Source: Megaustenia siamemsis
Taxonomy: Eukaryota; Mollusca; Gastropoda; Stylommatophora; Ariophantidae
Reading direction: 5' to 3'
DNA length: 64,000 nucleotides
Assembly: GCA_032433765.1 (NCBI GenBank)
Contig: JAVIAB010000049.1
Location: forward strand, 25,191,602 to 25,255,601
Of this stretch, positions 21,686-32,576 are shown in pieces. A program made the translations under genes and the position numbers. The first letter of the stretch is position 1. Each line of letters starts with the position of its first letter. Below the pieces are notes generated by a model. That model ran no database searches. It was not told the origin of the DNA and saw only the letters and a list, made by a program, of their open reading frames with translations.

Positions 21686-21885
21686 CCTAAACACAGGACC
21701 TGGTGTTTCGTAGATAACTGTCGTTGGTGGAGGTGGTGGAGTTGGGTTGATGACGTACGTGACATTGGGTGGAGGGGGTGGAGGGCCTGGTTGTGGGTAG
21801 TAGTTCGGCTGAGGGTATGGGTAAGGAGGTGGTGCCATTGGTTGTTTCTCTGGAGGTGGGATAGATCCAGCTGGATAGGTGATGT
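21686..21885 (-). CDS. Pro/Tyr-Gly-His-rich small protein, exon 2
   Basis: This exon encodes residues 8-74. It is bounded by an acceptor TTGTTGTCCCCAG and a donor AGG|GTAAGA. Its length of 200 bp plus the single base carried from exon 1 gives exactly 67 codons. The protein is Pro/Tyr-rich: ITYPAGSIPPPEKQPMAPPP, PYPYPQPNYYPQPG, a run of six prolines, VTYVINPT, five prolines, then YETPGPVFR. Such sequence is expected to be disordered and could bind SH3, WW or profilin-type partners; this is inference from composition. It sits about 8.8 kb from exon 3 and 5.6 kb from exon 1, and a 31-bp array starts 22 bp upstream of its acceptor. Confidence 0.82.
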
Positions 21886-21907
21886 CTGGGGACAACAACA
21901 AATACAC

Positions 21908-24112
21908 ATCATGGTTATAGTTAATGGAATCAGTAAATACAGCTGTTATAGTTAATGTCGTCAGTAAATACAGCTGTTATAGTTAATGACATCAGTAAAT
22001 ACAGCTGTTATAGTTAATGTCGTCAGTAAATACAGCTGTTATAGTTAATGACATCAGTAAATACAGTTGTTATAGTTAATGGAATCAGTAAATACAGCTG
22101 TTATAGTTAATGTCGTCAGTAAATACAGCTGTTATAGTTAATGGAATCAGTAAATACAGCTGTTATAGTTAATGACATCAGTAAATACAGCTGTTATAGT
22201 TAATGGAATCAGTAAATACAGCTGTTATAGTTAATGGAATCAGTAAATACAGCTGTTATAGTTAATGTCGTCAGTAAATACAGCTGTTATAGTTAATGGA
22301 ATCAGTAAATACAGCTGTTATAGTTAATGTCGTCAGTAAATACAGCTGTTATAGTTAATGGAATCAGTAAATACAGCTGTTATAGTTAATGTCGTCAGTA
22401 AATACAGCTGTTATAGTTAATGGAATCAGTAAATACAGCTGTTATAGTTAATGGAATCAGTAAATACAGCTGTTATAGTTAATGTCGTCAGTAAATACAG
22501 CTGTTATAGTTAATGTCGTCAGTAAATACAGCTGTTATAGTTAATGTCGTCAGTAAATACAGCTGTTATAGTTAATGGAATCAGTAAATACAGTTGTTAT
22601 AGTTAATGAAATCAGTAAATACAGCTGTTATAGTTAATGGAATCAGTAAATACAGTTGTTATAGTTAATGAAATCAGTAAATACAGCTGTTATAGTTAAT
22701 GACATCAGTAAATACAGCTGTTATAGTTAATGGCATCAGTAAATACAGTTGTTATAGTTAATGGAATCAGTAAATACAGCTGTTATAGTTAATGACATCA
22801 GTAAATACAGCTGTTATAGTTAATGGCATCAGTAGATACAGTTGTTATAGTTAATAGAATCAGTAAATACAGCTGTTATAGTTAATGACATCAGTAAATA
22901 GAGCTGTTATAGTTAATGGCATCAGTAAATACAGTTGTTATAGTTAATGGAATCAGTAAATACAGCTGTTATAGTTAATGGCATCAGTAAATACAGCAGT
23001 TATAGTTAATGGCATCAGTAAATACAGCTTTTATAGATAATGGCATCAGTAAATACAGCTGTTATAGTTAATGCCATCAGTAAATACAGCTTTTATAGAT
23101 AATGGCATCAGTAAATACAGCTGTTATAGTTAATGGCATCAGTAAATACAGCTGTTATAGTTAATGGCATCAGTAAATACAGCTGTTATATTTAATGTAA
23201 TCAGTAAATACAGCTGTTATAGTTAATGACATCAGTAAATACAGCTGTTATAGTTAATGGCATCAGAAAATATAGCTGTTATAGTTAATGACATCAGTAA
23301 ATACAGCTGTTATAGTTAATGGCATCAGTAAATGCAGCTGTTATAGTTAATGGCATCAGTAAATGCAGCTGTTATAGTTAATGGCATCAGTAAATACAGC
23401 TGTTATAGTTAATGGCATCAGTAAATACAGCTGTTATAGTTAATGGCATCAGTAAATACAGCTGTTATAGTTAATGCCATCAACCAATACAGCTGTTATA
23501 GTTAATGACATCAGTAAATACAGCTGTTATATTTAATGGCATCATTCAATACAGCTGTTATAGTTAATGCCATCAATCAATACAGCTGTTATAGTTAATG
23601 ACATCAATCAATACAGCTGTTATAGTTAATGACATCAATCAATACAGCTGTTATAGTTAATGGCATCAGTAAATACAGCTGTTATATTTAATGACATCAT
23701 TAAATACAGCTGTTATAGTAAATGGCATCAGTAAATACAAATGTTATAGTTAATGGCATCAGTAAATACAGCTGTTATAGTTAATGGCATCAGAAAATAC
23801 AGCTGTTATATTTAATGACATCAGTAAATACAGCTGTTATAGTAAATGGCATCAGTAAATACAAATGTTATAGTTAATGGCATCCGTAAATACAGCTGTT
23901 ATAGTTAATGGCATCAGAAAATACAGCTGTTATAGTTAATGACATCAGTAAATACAGCTGTTATAGTTAATGGCATCAGTAAATACAGCTGTTATAGTTA
24001 ATGTCATCGGTAAATACAGCTGTTATAGTTAATGCCATCAATCAATACAGCTGTTATAGTTAATGCCATCAATTAATACAGCTGTTATATGTAATGGCAT
24101 CAGTAAAAATAA
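21908..24112. repeat. 31-bp minisatellite, about 71 copies
   Basis: Units with AGTAAATACAGCTGTTATAG repeat every 31 bp. The variable triplet after TTAATG changes along the array: GTCG, GAAT and ACAT mixtures at the left, mostly GCAT in the middle, CCATCAATCAA types at the right. It fills part of intron 1 right next to exon 2. Confidence 0.97.
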
Positions 24113-24254
24113 GAAATATAATTGTTATGGCTGTTAAATTTCAATTAGTGATAAATATAACTGTCATTAATAATAACGAATAAAATAACTAACGAGTAAT
24201 ACAGCAACGTCTCATACTTTATAAATGAGAAAAACTAGAATGTATTTTATATTA

Positions 24255-24556
24255 TTAAATTCTATCCATCCATCCATCCATCCATCCATCCCTCCGTCCG
24301 TCCGTCCGTCCGTCAGTCCATCCATCCGATCGCCCGTCCGTCCATCCATTCATCCATCCATCCATCCGTCCGTCCGTCCATCCATCCGATCGCCCGTCCG
24401 TCCATCCATTCATCCATCCATCCATCCGTCCGTCAGTCCGTCCGTCCATCCATCCGATCGTCCGTCGGTCCATCCATCCATCCGTCCGTCCGCTCGTCCT
24501 CCGTCCACCCGTCCGTCCGTCCGTCCGTCCACCCATCCATCCACCCACCCATCCCA
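24255..24556. repeat. (ATCC/GTCC)n tetranucleotide repeat
   Basis: About 75 tetramers of CATC and CGTC type with a few interruptions. On the minus strand it directly follows a SINE 3' end, so it is the expanded tail of that SINE. Confidence 0.96.
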
Positions 24557-24604
24557 TGACATTACCCTTTCGAGCCGAAGACGGCACATAGAGCAGGGCT
24601 ACTA
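24557..24604 (-). mobile_element. SINE 3'-end fragment
   Basis: The minus strand reads CTATGTGCCGTCTTCGGCTC then GAAAGGG. The same 3' end occurs at 27385-27436 and 61258-61285, each time followed by a tetranucleotide run. Confidence 0.8.
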
Positions 24605-24619
24605 GACCCCAATGTCTGA

Positions 24620-25086
24620 CGATCTCTCAAACAGGTGGCGGGGGGAGGTAGGATGATGAAGAGGAGAAAATGAGGAGGAAGGGATGGAGGAGTAGGAATG
24701 ACGGGTTTTGACAAGAAAAGGAAAGAGTATAAGGAGACAAATTAAGAGGAGAGGGGGTAATGGAGAGGAGCAGGGAGGAAATAAAGAGAAGGAGAAAAGG
24801 AAGGAGGAGGCAAATAAAGAGTAGGAGAAAAGGGAGGAGGAGGCAAATAAAGGGAAGGAGAAAAGGGAGGTAGAAGGAAATAAATAGTAGGAGAAAAGGG
24901 AGGAGGAGGCAAATAAAGAGTAGAAGAAAAGGGAGGAGGAGGCAAAGACAGAGTAGGAGAAAAGGGAGAAGGAGGCAAATAAAGGGAAGGAGAAAAGGGA
25001 GGTAGAAGGAAATAAATAGTAGGAGAAAAGGGAGGAGGATGGAAAAAAGAGAAGGAGAAAAGGGAGGACGAGGAAAATAAAGAGTT
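24620..25086. repeat. Polypurine tract with about 30-bp degenerate repeat
   Basis: Over 460 bp the plus strand is almost entirely A and G, built from AGGAGAAAAGGGAGGAGGAG followed by CAAATAAAG. The minus-strand Ser/Leu/Phe/Tyr/Pro frames are artefacts. Confidence 0.93.
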
Positions 25087-25449
25087 CTCTCTTTTTCTTG
25101 TTTCTTTTGTCAAAAAATGGATTTGTATCAAACAACCAATAGTAAAATTGCTCACGATTTATATAGCTCCTTTGTTCAACAAATGCGTTATCTATTCTTT
25201 CTAATGGTCCCCTCTACTAGTGCCACGCTTGTTTACATATAAGTCATGTTGCTACACCGTCACTAACTATCACGTGAGTCTTGTATGTCAGTTTGCCTCA
25301 CTTGCCAATAACAACACTCGACACAGAACACATGTGCTTTGCTTTCAAGTGCTCACATTTCAACTTCCCATCTTTGGCCTAAACTCACAGAAAGACCCAC
25401 AATCTGCAGGCATTCAAGTCAAATTAAAGCTCTAGTAACTAAAAATAGC
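25087..25449. other. Intron 1 unique sequence
   Basis: No gene or repeat was recognised in about 360 bp. Confidence 0.45.
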
Positions 25450-26672
25450 GAGCCAAGTTGCCCTCACTGGTACAGTTTAGAAACAAATTGCCTCAGTGGT
25501 ACAGTTTATAATCAAATTGCCTAAGTGGTACAGTTTAGAGCCACAATGCCTTCCGTGGTACAGTATAGAACCAAATTGCCTCAGTGGTACAGTTTAGAGC
25601 CAAATTGTCCTCAGTGGTATAATTTAGAGCCACATTGCTTCAGTGGTACAGTATAGAACCAAATTGCCTCAGTGGTACAGTTTAGAACCAAATTACTCTC
25701 AGTGGTACAGTTTAGAACCAAATTACTCTCAGTGGTACAGTTTAGAACCAAATTACTCTCAGTGGTACAGTTTAGAGCCACAATGCCTTCAGTGGTACAG
25801 TTTAGAGCCACAATGCCTTCAGTGGTACAGTTTAGAACCAAATTACTCTCAGTGGTACAGTTTAGAACCAAATTGTCTCAGTGGTACAGTTTAGGGCCAC
25901 AATGCCCTCAGTGGTACAGTTTAGGGCCACAATGTCCTCAGTGGTACAGTTTAGAGCCAAATTGCCTCAGTGGTACAGTATAGAACCAAATTGACTCAGT
26001 GGTACAGTTTAGAGCCACAATGCCTTCAGTGGTACAGTTTAGAGCCACAATGCCTTCAGTGGTACAGTATAGAACAAAATTGCCTAAGTGGTACAGTTTA
26101 GAACCAAATTGCCTCAGTGGTACAGTTTAGAGCCACAATGCCTTCAGTGGTACAGTTTAGAGCCACAATGCCTTCAGTGGTACAGTATAGAACAAAATTG
26201 CCTAAGTGGTACAGTTTAGAACCAAATTGCCTAAGTGGTACAGTTTAGAACCAAATTGACTCAGTGGTACAGTTTAGAGCCAAATTGCTTCAGTGGTACA
26301 GTTTAGGGCCACAATGCCCTCAGTGGTACAGTTTAGGGCCACAATGCCCTCAGTGGTACAGTTTAGAACCAAATGGCCTCAGTGGTACAGTTTAGAGTCA
26401 AATTGCCTCAGTGGTACAGTTTAGAGCCAAATTGCCTCAGTGGTACAGTTTAGAGCCAAATTGCTTCAGTGGTACAGTTTAGAGTCAAATTGCTTCAGTG
26501 GTACAGTTTAGAGTCAAATTGCTTCAGTGGTACAGTTTAGAGTCAAATTGCTTCAGTGGTACAGTTTAGAGCCAAATTGCTTCAGTGGTACAGTTTAGAG
26601 TCTAATTGCTTCAGTGGTACAGTTTAGAGCCAAATTGCTTCAGTGGTACAGTTTAGAGTCAAATTGTCCTAC
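25450..26672. repeat. 29-30-bp minisatellite, about 42 copies
   Basis: Units with TCAGTGGTACAGTTTAGAGC repeat every 29 or 30 bp. The end of the unit varies between CAAATTGCC, CACAATGCC and CAAATTACTC. The array ends close to a retroposon A copy. Confidence 0.96.
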
Positions 26673-26702
26673 CAAGAATTATTAGCAAACCGCCAGTCGT
26701 GG

Positions 26703-27128
26703 AGATTTGGTTTGGTTATGGATGGCCCCGGTATCACTGCAAACGAATTAAAAATCCATAATTGCTCAACCGCCCATGCCAGCGTAATCATCCGAATTAC
26801 TATCTCATCTCCCAAACAAAGAAAGGTAGCTGTACTCCCCATCATAGCAGTCTCAGCACACGCCAAAAGACATAAGGCGAAACCGCACAGAAAGTGAACA
26901 CAGCCAACTGTTCCCTGTCATACGATATCATCATTCATCGTAAACAATTGGAATGTCGAAACATGATCAAAACGGATGAAACACACAGCTCACGGTGTGC
27001 ACAGAGCACTTAACTCAGTAGCTCCTGCAACAAGCCGGACTTGGAATATAAGGAAACTGCAACAAGGAACACTTTCAGACATAGCCTTCAATGGTTCCTG
27101 CCGCCTATCCACCATATTGACCAGACGT
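26703..27128 (-). mobile_element. Retroposon A copy 3, near full length
   Basis: About 425 bp is collinear with the copy at 1757-2185 over its whole length, in the opposite orientation. The plus-strand 84-codon frame is the shared repeat frame, not a gene. Minus-strand orientation is inferred from the truncated copy at 5213-5550. Confidence 0.82.
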
Positions 27129-27384
27129 TTACGCCCTCCTTAAAAAAAGTGCCAAGAATAATTTCTTTCTGTCTTCTTGTTTCTTCCCCCAGTAACCTCT
27201 TTTTCTCTTCGAAAGCCAGTCTCTCCTCGTCTGTCATTGGCACCTGTTTCTTCATTTTCCCCATATTTGTGAAACTGTGTCAAAGAAACTAGGTATGTTA
27301 GAATGTTAGTCCGGATAAAGGGGAGCGTTCCCTGGGATACTGTATTGATTGTTGTAGTTTGTCATCAAAGCTTTGCGAGCTGCT

Positions 27385-27470
27385 GTCAGCCTTGGAGAAC
27401 CATGACTTACGCCCTATGTGCCGTCTTTGGCCCGAAAGGGAAATGAATGAATGAATGAATGAATGAATAC
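27385..27470 (+). mobile_element. SINE 3' end with (GAAT)n tail
   Basis: CCCTATGTGCCGTCTTTGGC then CCGAAAGGG matches the 3' end of the 60.8-kb SINE and is followed by a GAAT/ATGA tetranucleotide run (27437-27470). The head of the SINE is missing. Confidence 0.8.
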
Positions 27471-27530
27471 TCACACACAGACTGGCACATCGAAACACCT
27501 GAACAGAACGATAAAAGCCCGTTCACTTAC

Positions 27531-27552
27531 TTGGGTAAGGATATCCACTCAT
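27531..27552 (-). CDS. Pro/Tyr-Gly-His-rich small protein, exon 1 (start)
   Basis: The 22-bp coding part reads ATG then SGYPYP and one base, followed by a consensus donor GTAAGT. The split codon completes with AC from exon 2 to give Asn, so the mature start is MSGYPYPNITYPAG, which continues the YP-rich style of exon 2. This agreement in phase and composition is the reason for choosing the ATG at 27552. Upstream sequence (TCAACAGCTTAAAGACG) could be 5' UTR. A short exon like this could not be called without exon 2. Confidence 0.72.
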
Positions 27553-28365
27553 CGTCTTTAAGCTGTTGATACCACAGTCAATACTGTATTTCTCGGTTTG
27601 AAATACCTAACTCAAACAACAAAACGATCTCTTTACTGCAGTCTTGAAATATATGTACTTGTGTATGTATTTAAACGGAATGATTTGACATAGATTATCA
27701 AAGAAATTCAGTGATATTTTGGTTTATTGTGTGGGTAAATTATTTACGGAAATGTCGAGCACAGATTCGATGTTTCTTCTAAAGAAGTCTTAGCGTTACT
27801 GTCAGCGTCCAAACAGAAGATTTGTCGGTTATAACCCCGCCGTGACTGTATCACTATCCATGGATCAGACCAGGTCCCTACTTCTCCTATTTAAGATAGG
27901 TGAACCGTGTCGCTAAATCGCGTGACTTCTCGTTACTATTCTTAGTTGTTGGAATTACGTCATATTACTAATATATACCTTTATCAAGTTCACTTTGTGT
28001 ATTTTTTGTAATCAGAAGAGAAATTTATGATTACGTGCAAGTTGCTGATAACATGTATTGTTACAATTATCATTATTTGATAACGACGAACCAGCAACAT
28101 AGATAATAAATGTATATGACAATACGTACAACGCTTGAAAGTTGATATCTTGAAATAGTGACACAGCAAGCACAGATGTTATGTCATAATTATCTAGGGT
28201 TAAACATCGAGGTTATAGATAAACCAACTGTGTCGTTAGACGATCGCGTTTCAAGATCCGTCTGTCGGTGGGTGATTTGGAGAAGTTTGGTTGAGTGGCA
28301 AATCTGATAATTGTTCTGTAAGTAGTAACCCACTGATGTCTCCTTGACACGCACTGACAAGGAAA
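27553..28365. other. 5' flank of the Pro/His-rich gene
   Basis: About 800 bp without arrays lies upstream of the proposed start codon and should contain the promoter if there is no further 5' exon. A TATTTAAGATAG-like AT element occurs near 27888-27900, but position alone does not make it a TATA box. Nothing else was recognised. Confidence 0.35.
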
Positions 28366-28369
28366 TTAG

Positions 28370-28490
28370 TGACAGGTACGTCTTGTGGGGCGGGCGTAAT
28401 ACCGACCACATTACCCCAAAAATCATGTTCCGACGGTCTGTCAAATTTATGGTCACTAACACCATATTCCCTATACGCCACTTGGCGTGA
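28370..28490 (+). mobile_element. SINE central fragment
   Basis: GGGCGTAATACCGACCACAT, then AAAAATCATGTTCCGA and GGTCACTAACACCATA, are collinear with 60970-61060 in the intact-looking SINE. Head and tail are absent. Confidence 0.8.
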
Positions 28491-28504
28491 CGGGGGTACT
28501 TTAC

Positions 28505-28885
28505 TTTTTACGTCTTGTGGGGCTCGGCGGAATAACAGCCAAGTTCCTTCCAAGTCGTATTTCCCGTGCCAGTCAGTGGCGGGTACGCCATGTGGGGTCC
28601 TGTAGAACAATATAAGTTCCTTCCAAGTCGTATTTCCCGTGCCAGTCAGTGGCGGGTACGCCATGTGGGGTCCTGTAGAACAATATAAGTTCCTTCCAAG
28701 TCGTATTTCCCGTGCCAGTCAGTGGCGGGTACGCCATGTGGGGTCCTGTAGAACAATATAAGTTCCTTCCAAGTCGTATTTCCCGTGCCAGTCAGTGGCG
28801 GGTACGCCATGTGGGGTCCTGTAGAACAATATAAGTTCCTTCCAAGTCGTATTTCCCGTGCCAGTCAGTGGCTGGTACACCTTGT
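28505..28885. repeat. 73-bp minisatellite, about 5 copies
   Basis: Units with TTCCTTCCAAGTCGTATTTC repeat every 73 bp and are nearly identical. The last, diverged unit merges into a LINE tail on the minus strand. Confidence 0.95.
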
Positions 28886-29090
28886 GGGGCCCCGTGGAGC
28901 GAAAGCCAAGTTTCTGCACTTCGTTCGGCCCCTGCCAATCTATCTCACAATACCTCATATCCTGTTTACTAGGGTTCATCCTTCGCCAGAATGTCCCGGT
29001 CTGCGTCTCTTCGGCCTTCCCTCCAGAATTCAGGGCACTTCTTGTGATAACTTGTGTATCTCTTCTGAGCACGTGACCTATCTAACGCCA
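28880..29090 (-). mobile_element. LINE 3' tail fragment
   Basis: The minus frame begins LRRDTQVITRSALN and continues through a TGTFWRR segment, in the pattern of LINE carboxyl tails (compare VLRRDNKRILKQALLWE at 44.9 kb). The adjoining 73-bp repeats appear to be amplified from its end. Confidence 0.6.
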
Positions 29091-29224
29091 CCTTCGACCT
29101 CATGGTTGCATCTAGTCAGTAATTCCGGGCCGCTGATTGGCCACACCATTCACACTTTACATATTTTTAGAAGACAAACCCCGGGTAGCTACCAGGGCCC
29201 CCACGGCGAGGGAAGAAAAGAAGA

Positions 29225-29290
29225 GCGCCACCGTTACCTGGCACGCATGCCGTAGGAGGCGACTAAGGAGGTTTGTAATTGTCGCCCGTG
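29225..29290 (+). mobile_element. Short SINE fragment
   Basis: GGCACGCATGCCGTAGGAGG then CGACTAAGGAGG matches CAGGCATGTCGTAAGAGGCG at 61089-61108 within the SINE. Only about 60 bp is present. Confidence 0.55.
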
Positions 29291-29389
29291 CAGTCGAGTA
29301 GGGCGCTCACGGAGCTATCTTATCAACGGAATTTACAGATGCATTTTGGGAAATGCTGTGACGAGTGGTGGAGCGGAATTGGTGAATTC

Positions 29390-30140
29390 CTGACTGCAAT
29401 GAAACTGGTATCATATATCAACAGGCTAAACAACACTTGTAAACAATACAACATGAAGATCAACATAAACAAAACCGAAGTAATGGCAATAGCGAGAAAG
29501 AAAGAAAGACTAAACATCATAATAGATAATGCGACTCTGAAGCAAGTAGACAATTTTAAATATATGGGTAGCACGTTAACACAAGACAATAACCAAGAGA
29601 CAGAGATAGATATAAGGTGTAACAAAGCACGCCAAGTTATAAGCCAAGTATCAACACTATTGAAAAACAAAGCAATAACTACGGAAGCAGAAAGGGCAAT
29701 ATACAAATCAATTTTTCTACCAACTCTGTGCTATCAGTGCCAGAATTGGACGCTGGACTCTAGAACAATAAGAAAGATAACGACCACCGAAATGATATGT
29801 GTCAGAAGAATGACAGGAAACAGCTTAAGTGACAGAGTAAGAAACACTGACCTGAGGAAGAAACTCGAAATTGAACCAGCTATCTAATGCATAAAGAAAC
29901 AACAGATAAATTGGTTCGGCCACATAACAAGAAAAAAAAAAACTAACAATGACTCAAAGAGCCATAAACAAACGCTACGAAAACGCCAGATTAAGAGGAA
30001 GACCGAGAAAGAGATGGATAAAGGGGATACTAGAGTCACTAGGAGGAATAACATCAGAAGAGGCCAACAGAAGAGCAAAGAATCGCAGATTGTTTCTGCC
30101 CTTGACGCCAACGGTAATGGAGGAAGGATAGAAGAAAGAG
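29390..30140 (+). mobile_element. LINE type 1, longest plus-strand 3' fragment
   Basis: The frame carries YNMKININKTEVMAIARKKE (end of the RT palm), FKYMGSTLTQDNNQE, LCYQCQNWTLDSRTIRK and EMICVRRMTGNS. A TAA at about 29885 interrupts it where sister copies read an intact IEYIKKQQ, and an A-run frameshift follows near 29930-29940. The end then reads RLRGRPRKRWIKGILESLGG and EEANRRAKNRR. It is therefore inactive. An AATAG microsatellite follows the copy. Confidence 0.9.
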
Positions 30141-30159
30141 GAAGAAGAATGAAACTGGT

Positions 30160-30263
30160 TCCAGGGATAGAATAGAATAGATTAGAATATAATAGAATAG
30201 AATAGAGTGGAATAGATTAGAATAGAATAGAATAGAATAGAATAGATTAGAATAGAATAAAAA
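30160..30263. repeat. (AATAG)n pentanucleotide microsatellite
   Basis: About 20 pentamers of GAATA with a few GATTA variants follow the LINE end. Confidence 0.95.
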
Positions 30264-30399
30264 GACAAACATCGACACAACCCGAACAATGTCTTGCAAA
30301 AATGAATAAAAAAAATAGCTTGAATCTTCATCTCACCGCCTTCCCTGGTTCCACTATCAAAGAGAATACATATTTCATCTTCTTTTTTTCCTCATTTAC

Positions 30400-31480
30400 C
30401 TTCCAGCGACGAGGGGAGATATAATTTACTGTCTTTTGCTCTTCTGTTCGCCTCTGCTGCTGTTATGTTTCCTAGTGTTACTAATATTCTGTCAATCCAT
30501 CTTTTTTTGTGGTCGTCCCCTAGGTCTGGTGTACTCGCAACGTTTATTGAAGGCTCGTTGTGTTGTGTTTTGATCTTTCTACTTTGTCACGTGGCCAAAC
30601 ACATTTTATCTGTTGTTTCTTTATATATTCTATGGCGGGGGCTATTCCTAGCTTTTTTCTCAGTTCTTCATTTCTGATCTTATCTCTCAGACTGTTTCCT
30701 GTCATTCGTCTAACACATTTCATCTCTGTAGAGGTTATTTTCTTATTGTTCTTGCATCTAGGGTCTAGGACTGGCATTGGTAGCACAACGTTGAGATGAA
30801 TATTGTATTGTATAGTGCTCGTTTTGACTCTAGAATTATTTCCTTGTTGGACAATAGTAATGATAACTGTTCAATATTTTACAATCTTTGTTGCATCTTG
30901 CGTCTATCACTGCTGTTTGTAAATTATCTTTTGTCACTAAACTTCCTAGGTATTTCAATTCATCCACTTGTTTAATTTTCTGTCTTCTGTCGCTATGTTG
31001 ATGTTCTGTTTCTCTTTTGCGATATTTATTATTTATGTTTTCTTTATGATTTTCATGTTGTATTTTGTGCCTGTGCTGTTGAGTTTATTTAAGTGTTCTT
31101 GTAGGTCTTCTACTTTTCCATGTATTAGTGCCTGATCGTCTGCAAATAGAAGCTCGTTGATCTCCTCTGTGTCTGATGGGCTGGCTAACTTGCATATATA
31201 GTCAATGTATGTAATAAACAATAAGGAGAATAGTACGCACACCTGGCTTACACTTAATCTAACTTCGAAGTGGTCCGTGTAGCCTGCTGCTGTCCTGACT
31301 GTGCAGCTGCTGTTGATGTAGATACTTTTAATTAGGTTGGTTAGATGTTGGCTTACTCCGTATGTCGTTAGTATCTCCCGTAGTTATCTGTTTTTTTTTT
31401 GGGGGTCGAATGCTTTTTCCTGATCAATGAAAGCTATGTACACGTTTTGTGTTCTGTTGTCTGTTGTACTAGCTGTTTTA
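30400..31480 (-). mobile_element. LINE type 1 fragment retaining reverse-transcriptase motifs
   Basis: On the minus strand, right to left, the sequence shows an IAFIDQEKAFDP motif (RT motif A with the catalytic Asp), then LLFADDQALIHG (the catalytic DD of motif C), then KYNMKI. The thumb and tail follow, with EMKCVRRMTGNSLRDKIRN, KKLGIAPAIEYIKKQQIK and a degraded end near 30450. Stops and frameshifts separate these blocks. This is the only copy in the window in which both RT motifs are visible. Confidence 0.88.
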
Positions 31481-31629
31481 GGCTGAATAGTGCAGGGGGT
31501 AAAGAGTACTTTTTTTATAATGAAGCGAGGCAAATAAAATATGTCAGCAATCTAAGTTAAGGGAAAGAGTGAGACATTGATAACGTGAAGAACTGACTTC
31601 TATGTGGGTCATCAGTCTGCTGAATCAGC

Positions 31630-32015
31630 TTTCCGTAGTCATCTATAGTCGTAAAGGTGACTATGGGTTGTCCTAGGAGAATCATCTATAGTCGTAAATT
31701 TGACTGTGGTTTGTCCTAGGAGAATCATCTATAGTCGTAAATTTGACAGTGGTTTGTCCTAGGAGAATCATCTATTGTCGTAAATATGACTGTGGGTTGT
31801 CCTAGGATAGTCATCAATTGTCGTACATATGACTGTGGATTGTCATAGGAAAGCCATCTATAGTCTTACAGATGACTGTGTGTTGTCCTAGGAGAATCAT
31901 CTATTGTCTTACAGATAACTTTGGGTTGTAATAGGAGAATCATCTATAGTCGTACATATGACTGTTGGGTGTCCTAGGAGAATAATCTATTGTCTTACAG
32001 ATGACTGTGGGGTGT
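31630..32015. repeat. 43-bp minisatellite, about 9 degenerate copies
   Basis: Units with TGTCCTAGGAGAATCATCTA repeat about every 43 bp with many substitutions. Confidence 0.93.
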
Positions 32016-32576
32016 GCTTGGAGACGTTACATTCATCACAGCCCGTCTGAAAGAATCTCTGTCTCTAATCAGATCTCCCACAGAACGTTGCATTCACCAG
32101 ATCCCGTCTGAAAGAATCTCTGTCTCTAGCCAGATCTCCCACAGAACGTTGTATTCACCAGATCCCGTCTGAAAGAATCTCTGTCTCTAGCCAGATCTCC
32201 CACAGAACGTTATATCCACCACAGCCCGTCTGAAAGAATCTCTGTCTCTAGCCAGATCTCCCACAGAACGTTACATTCACCACAGCCCGTCTGAAAGAAT
32301 CTCTGTCTGTAGCCAGATCTCCCACTGAACGTTGCTCTCTCCACAGCCCGTCTGAAAGAATCTCTGTCTCTAGCCAGATCTCCCACAGAACGTTGAATTC
32401 TCCACAGCCCGTCTGAAAGAATCTATGTCTCTAGTCAGATCTCCCACTGAACGTTGAATTCTCCACAGCCCGTCTGAAAGAATCTCTGTCTCAAGCCAGA
32501 TCTCCCACTGAACGTTGAATTCTCCACAGCCCGTCTGAAAGAATCTCTGTCTCTAGCCAGATCTCCCACTTCTTCT
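32016..32576. repeat. 61-bp minisatellite, about 9 copies
   Basis: Units with CCCGTCTGAAAGAATCTCTG repeat every 61 bp. The array adjoins the 43-bp array without a gap. Confidence 0.96.

Noticed and set aside
26643..26897. 84-codon frame shared among several loci as a conserved gene family
   Set aside because: Nucleotide identity extends equally over non-coding parts of retroposon A and includes frame-breaking changes, so the similarity is repeat homology.
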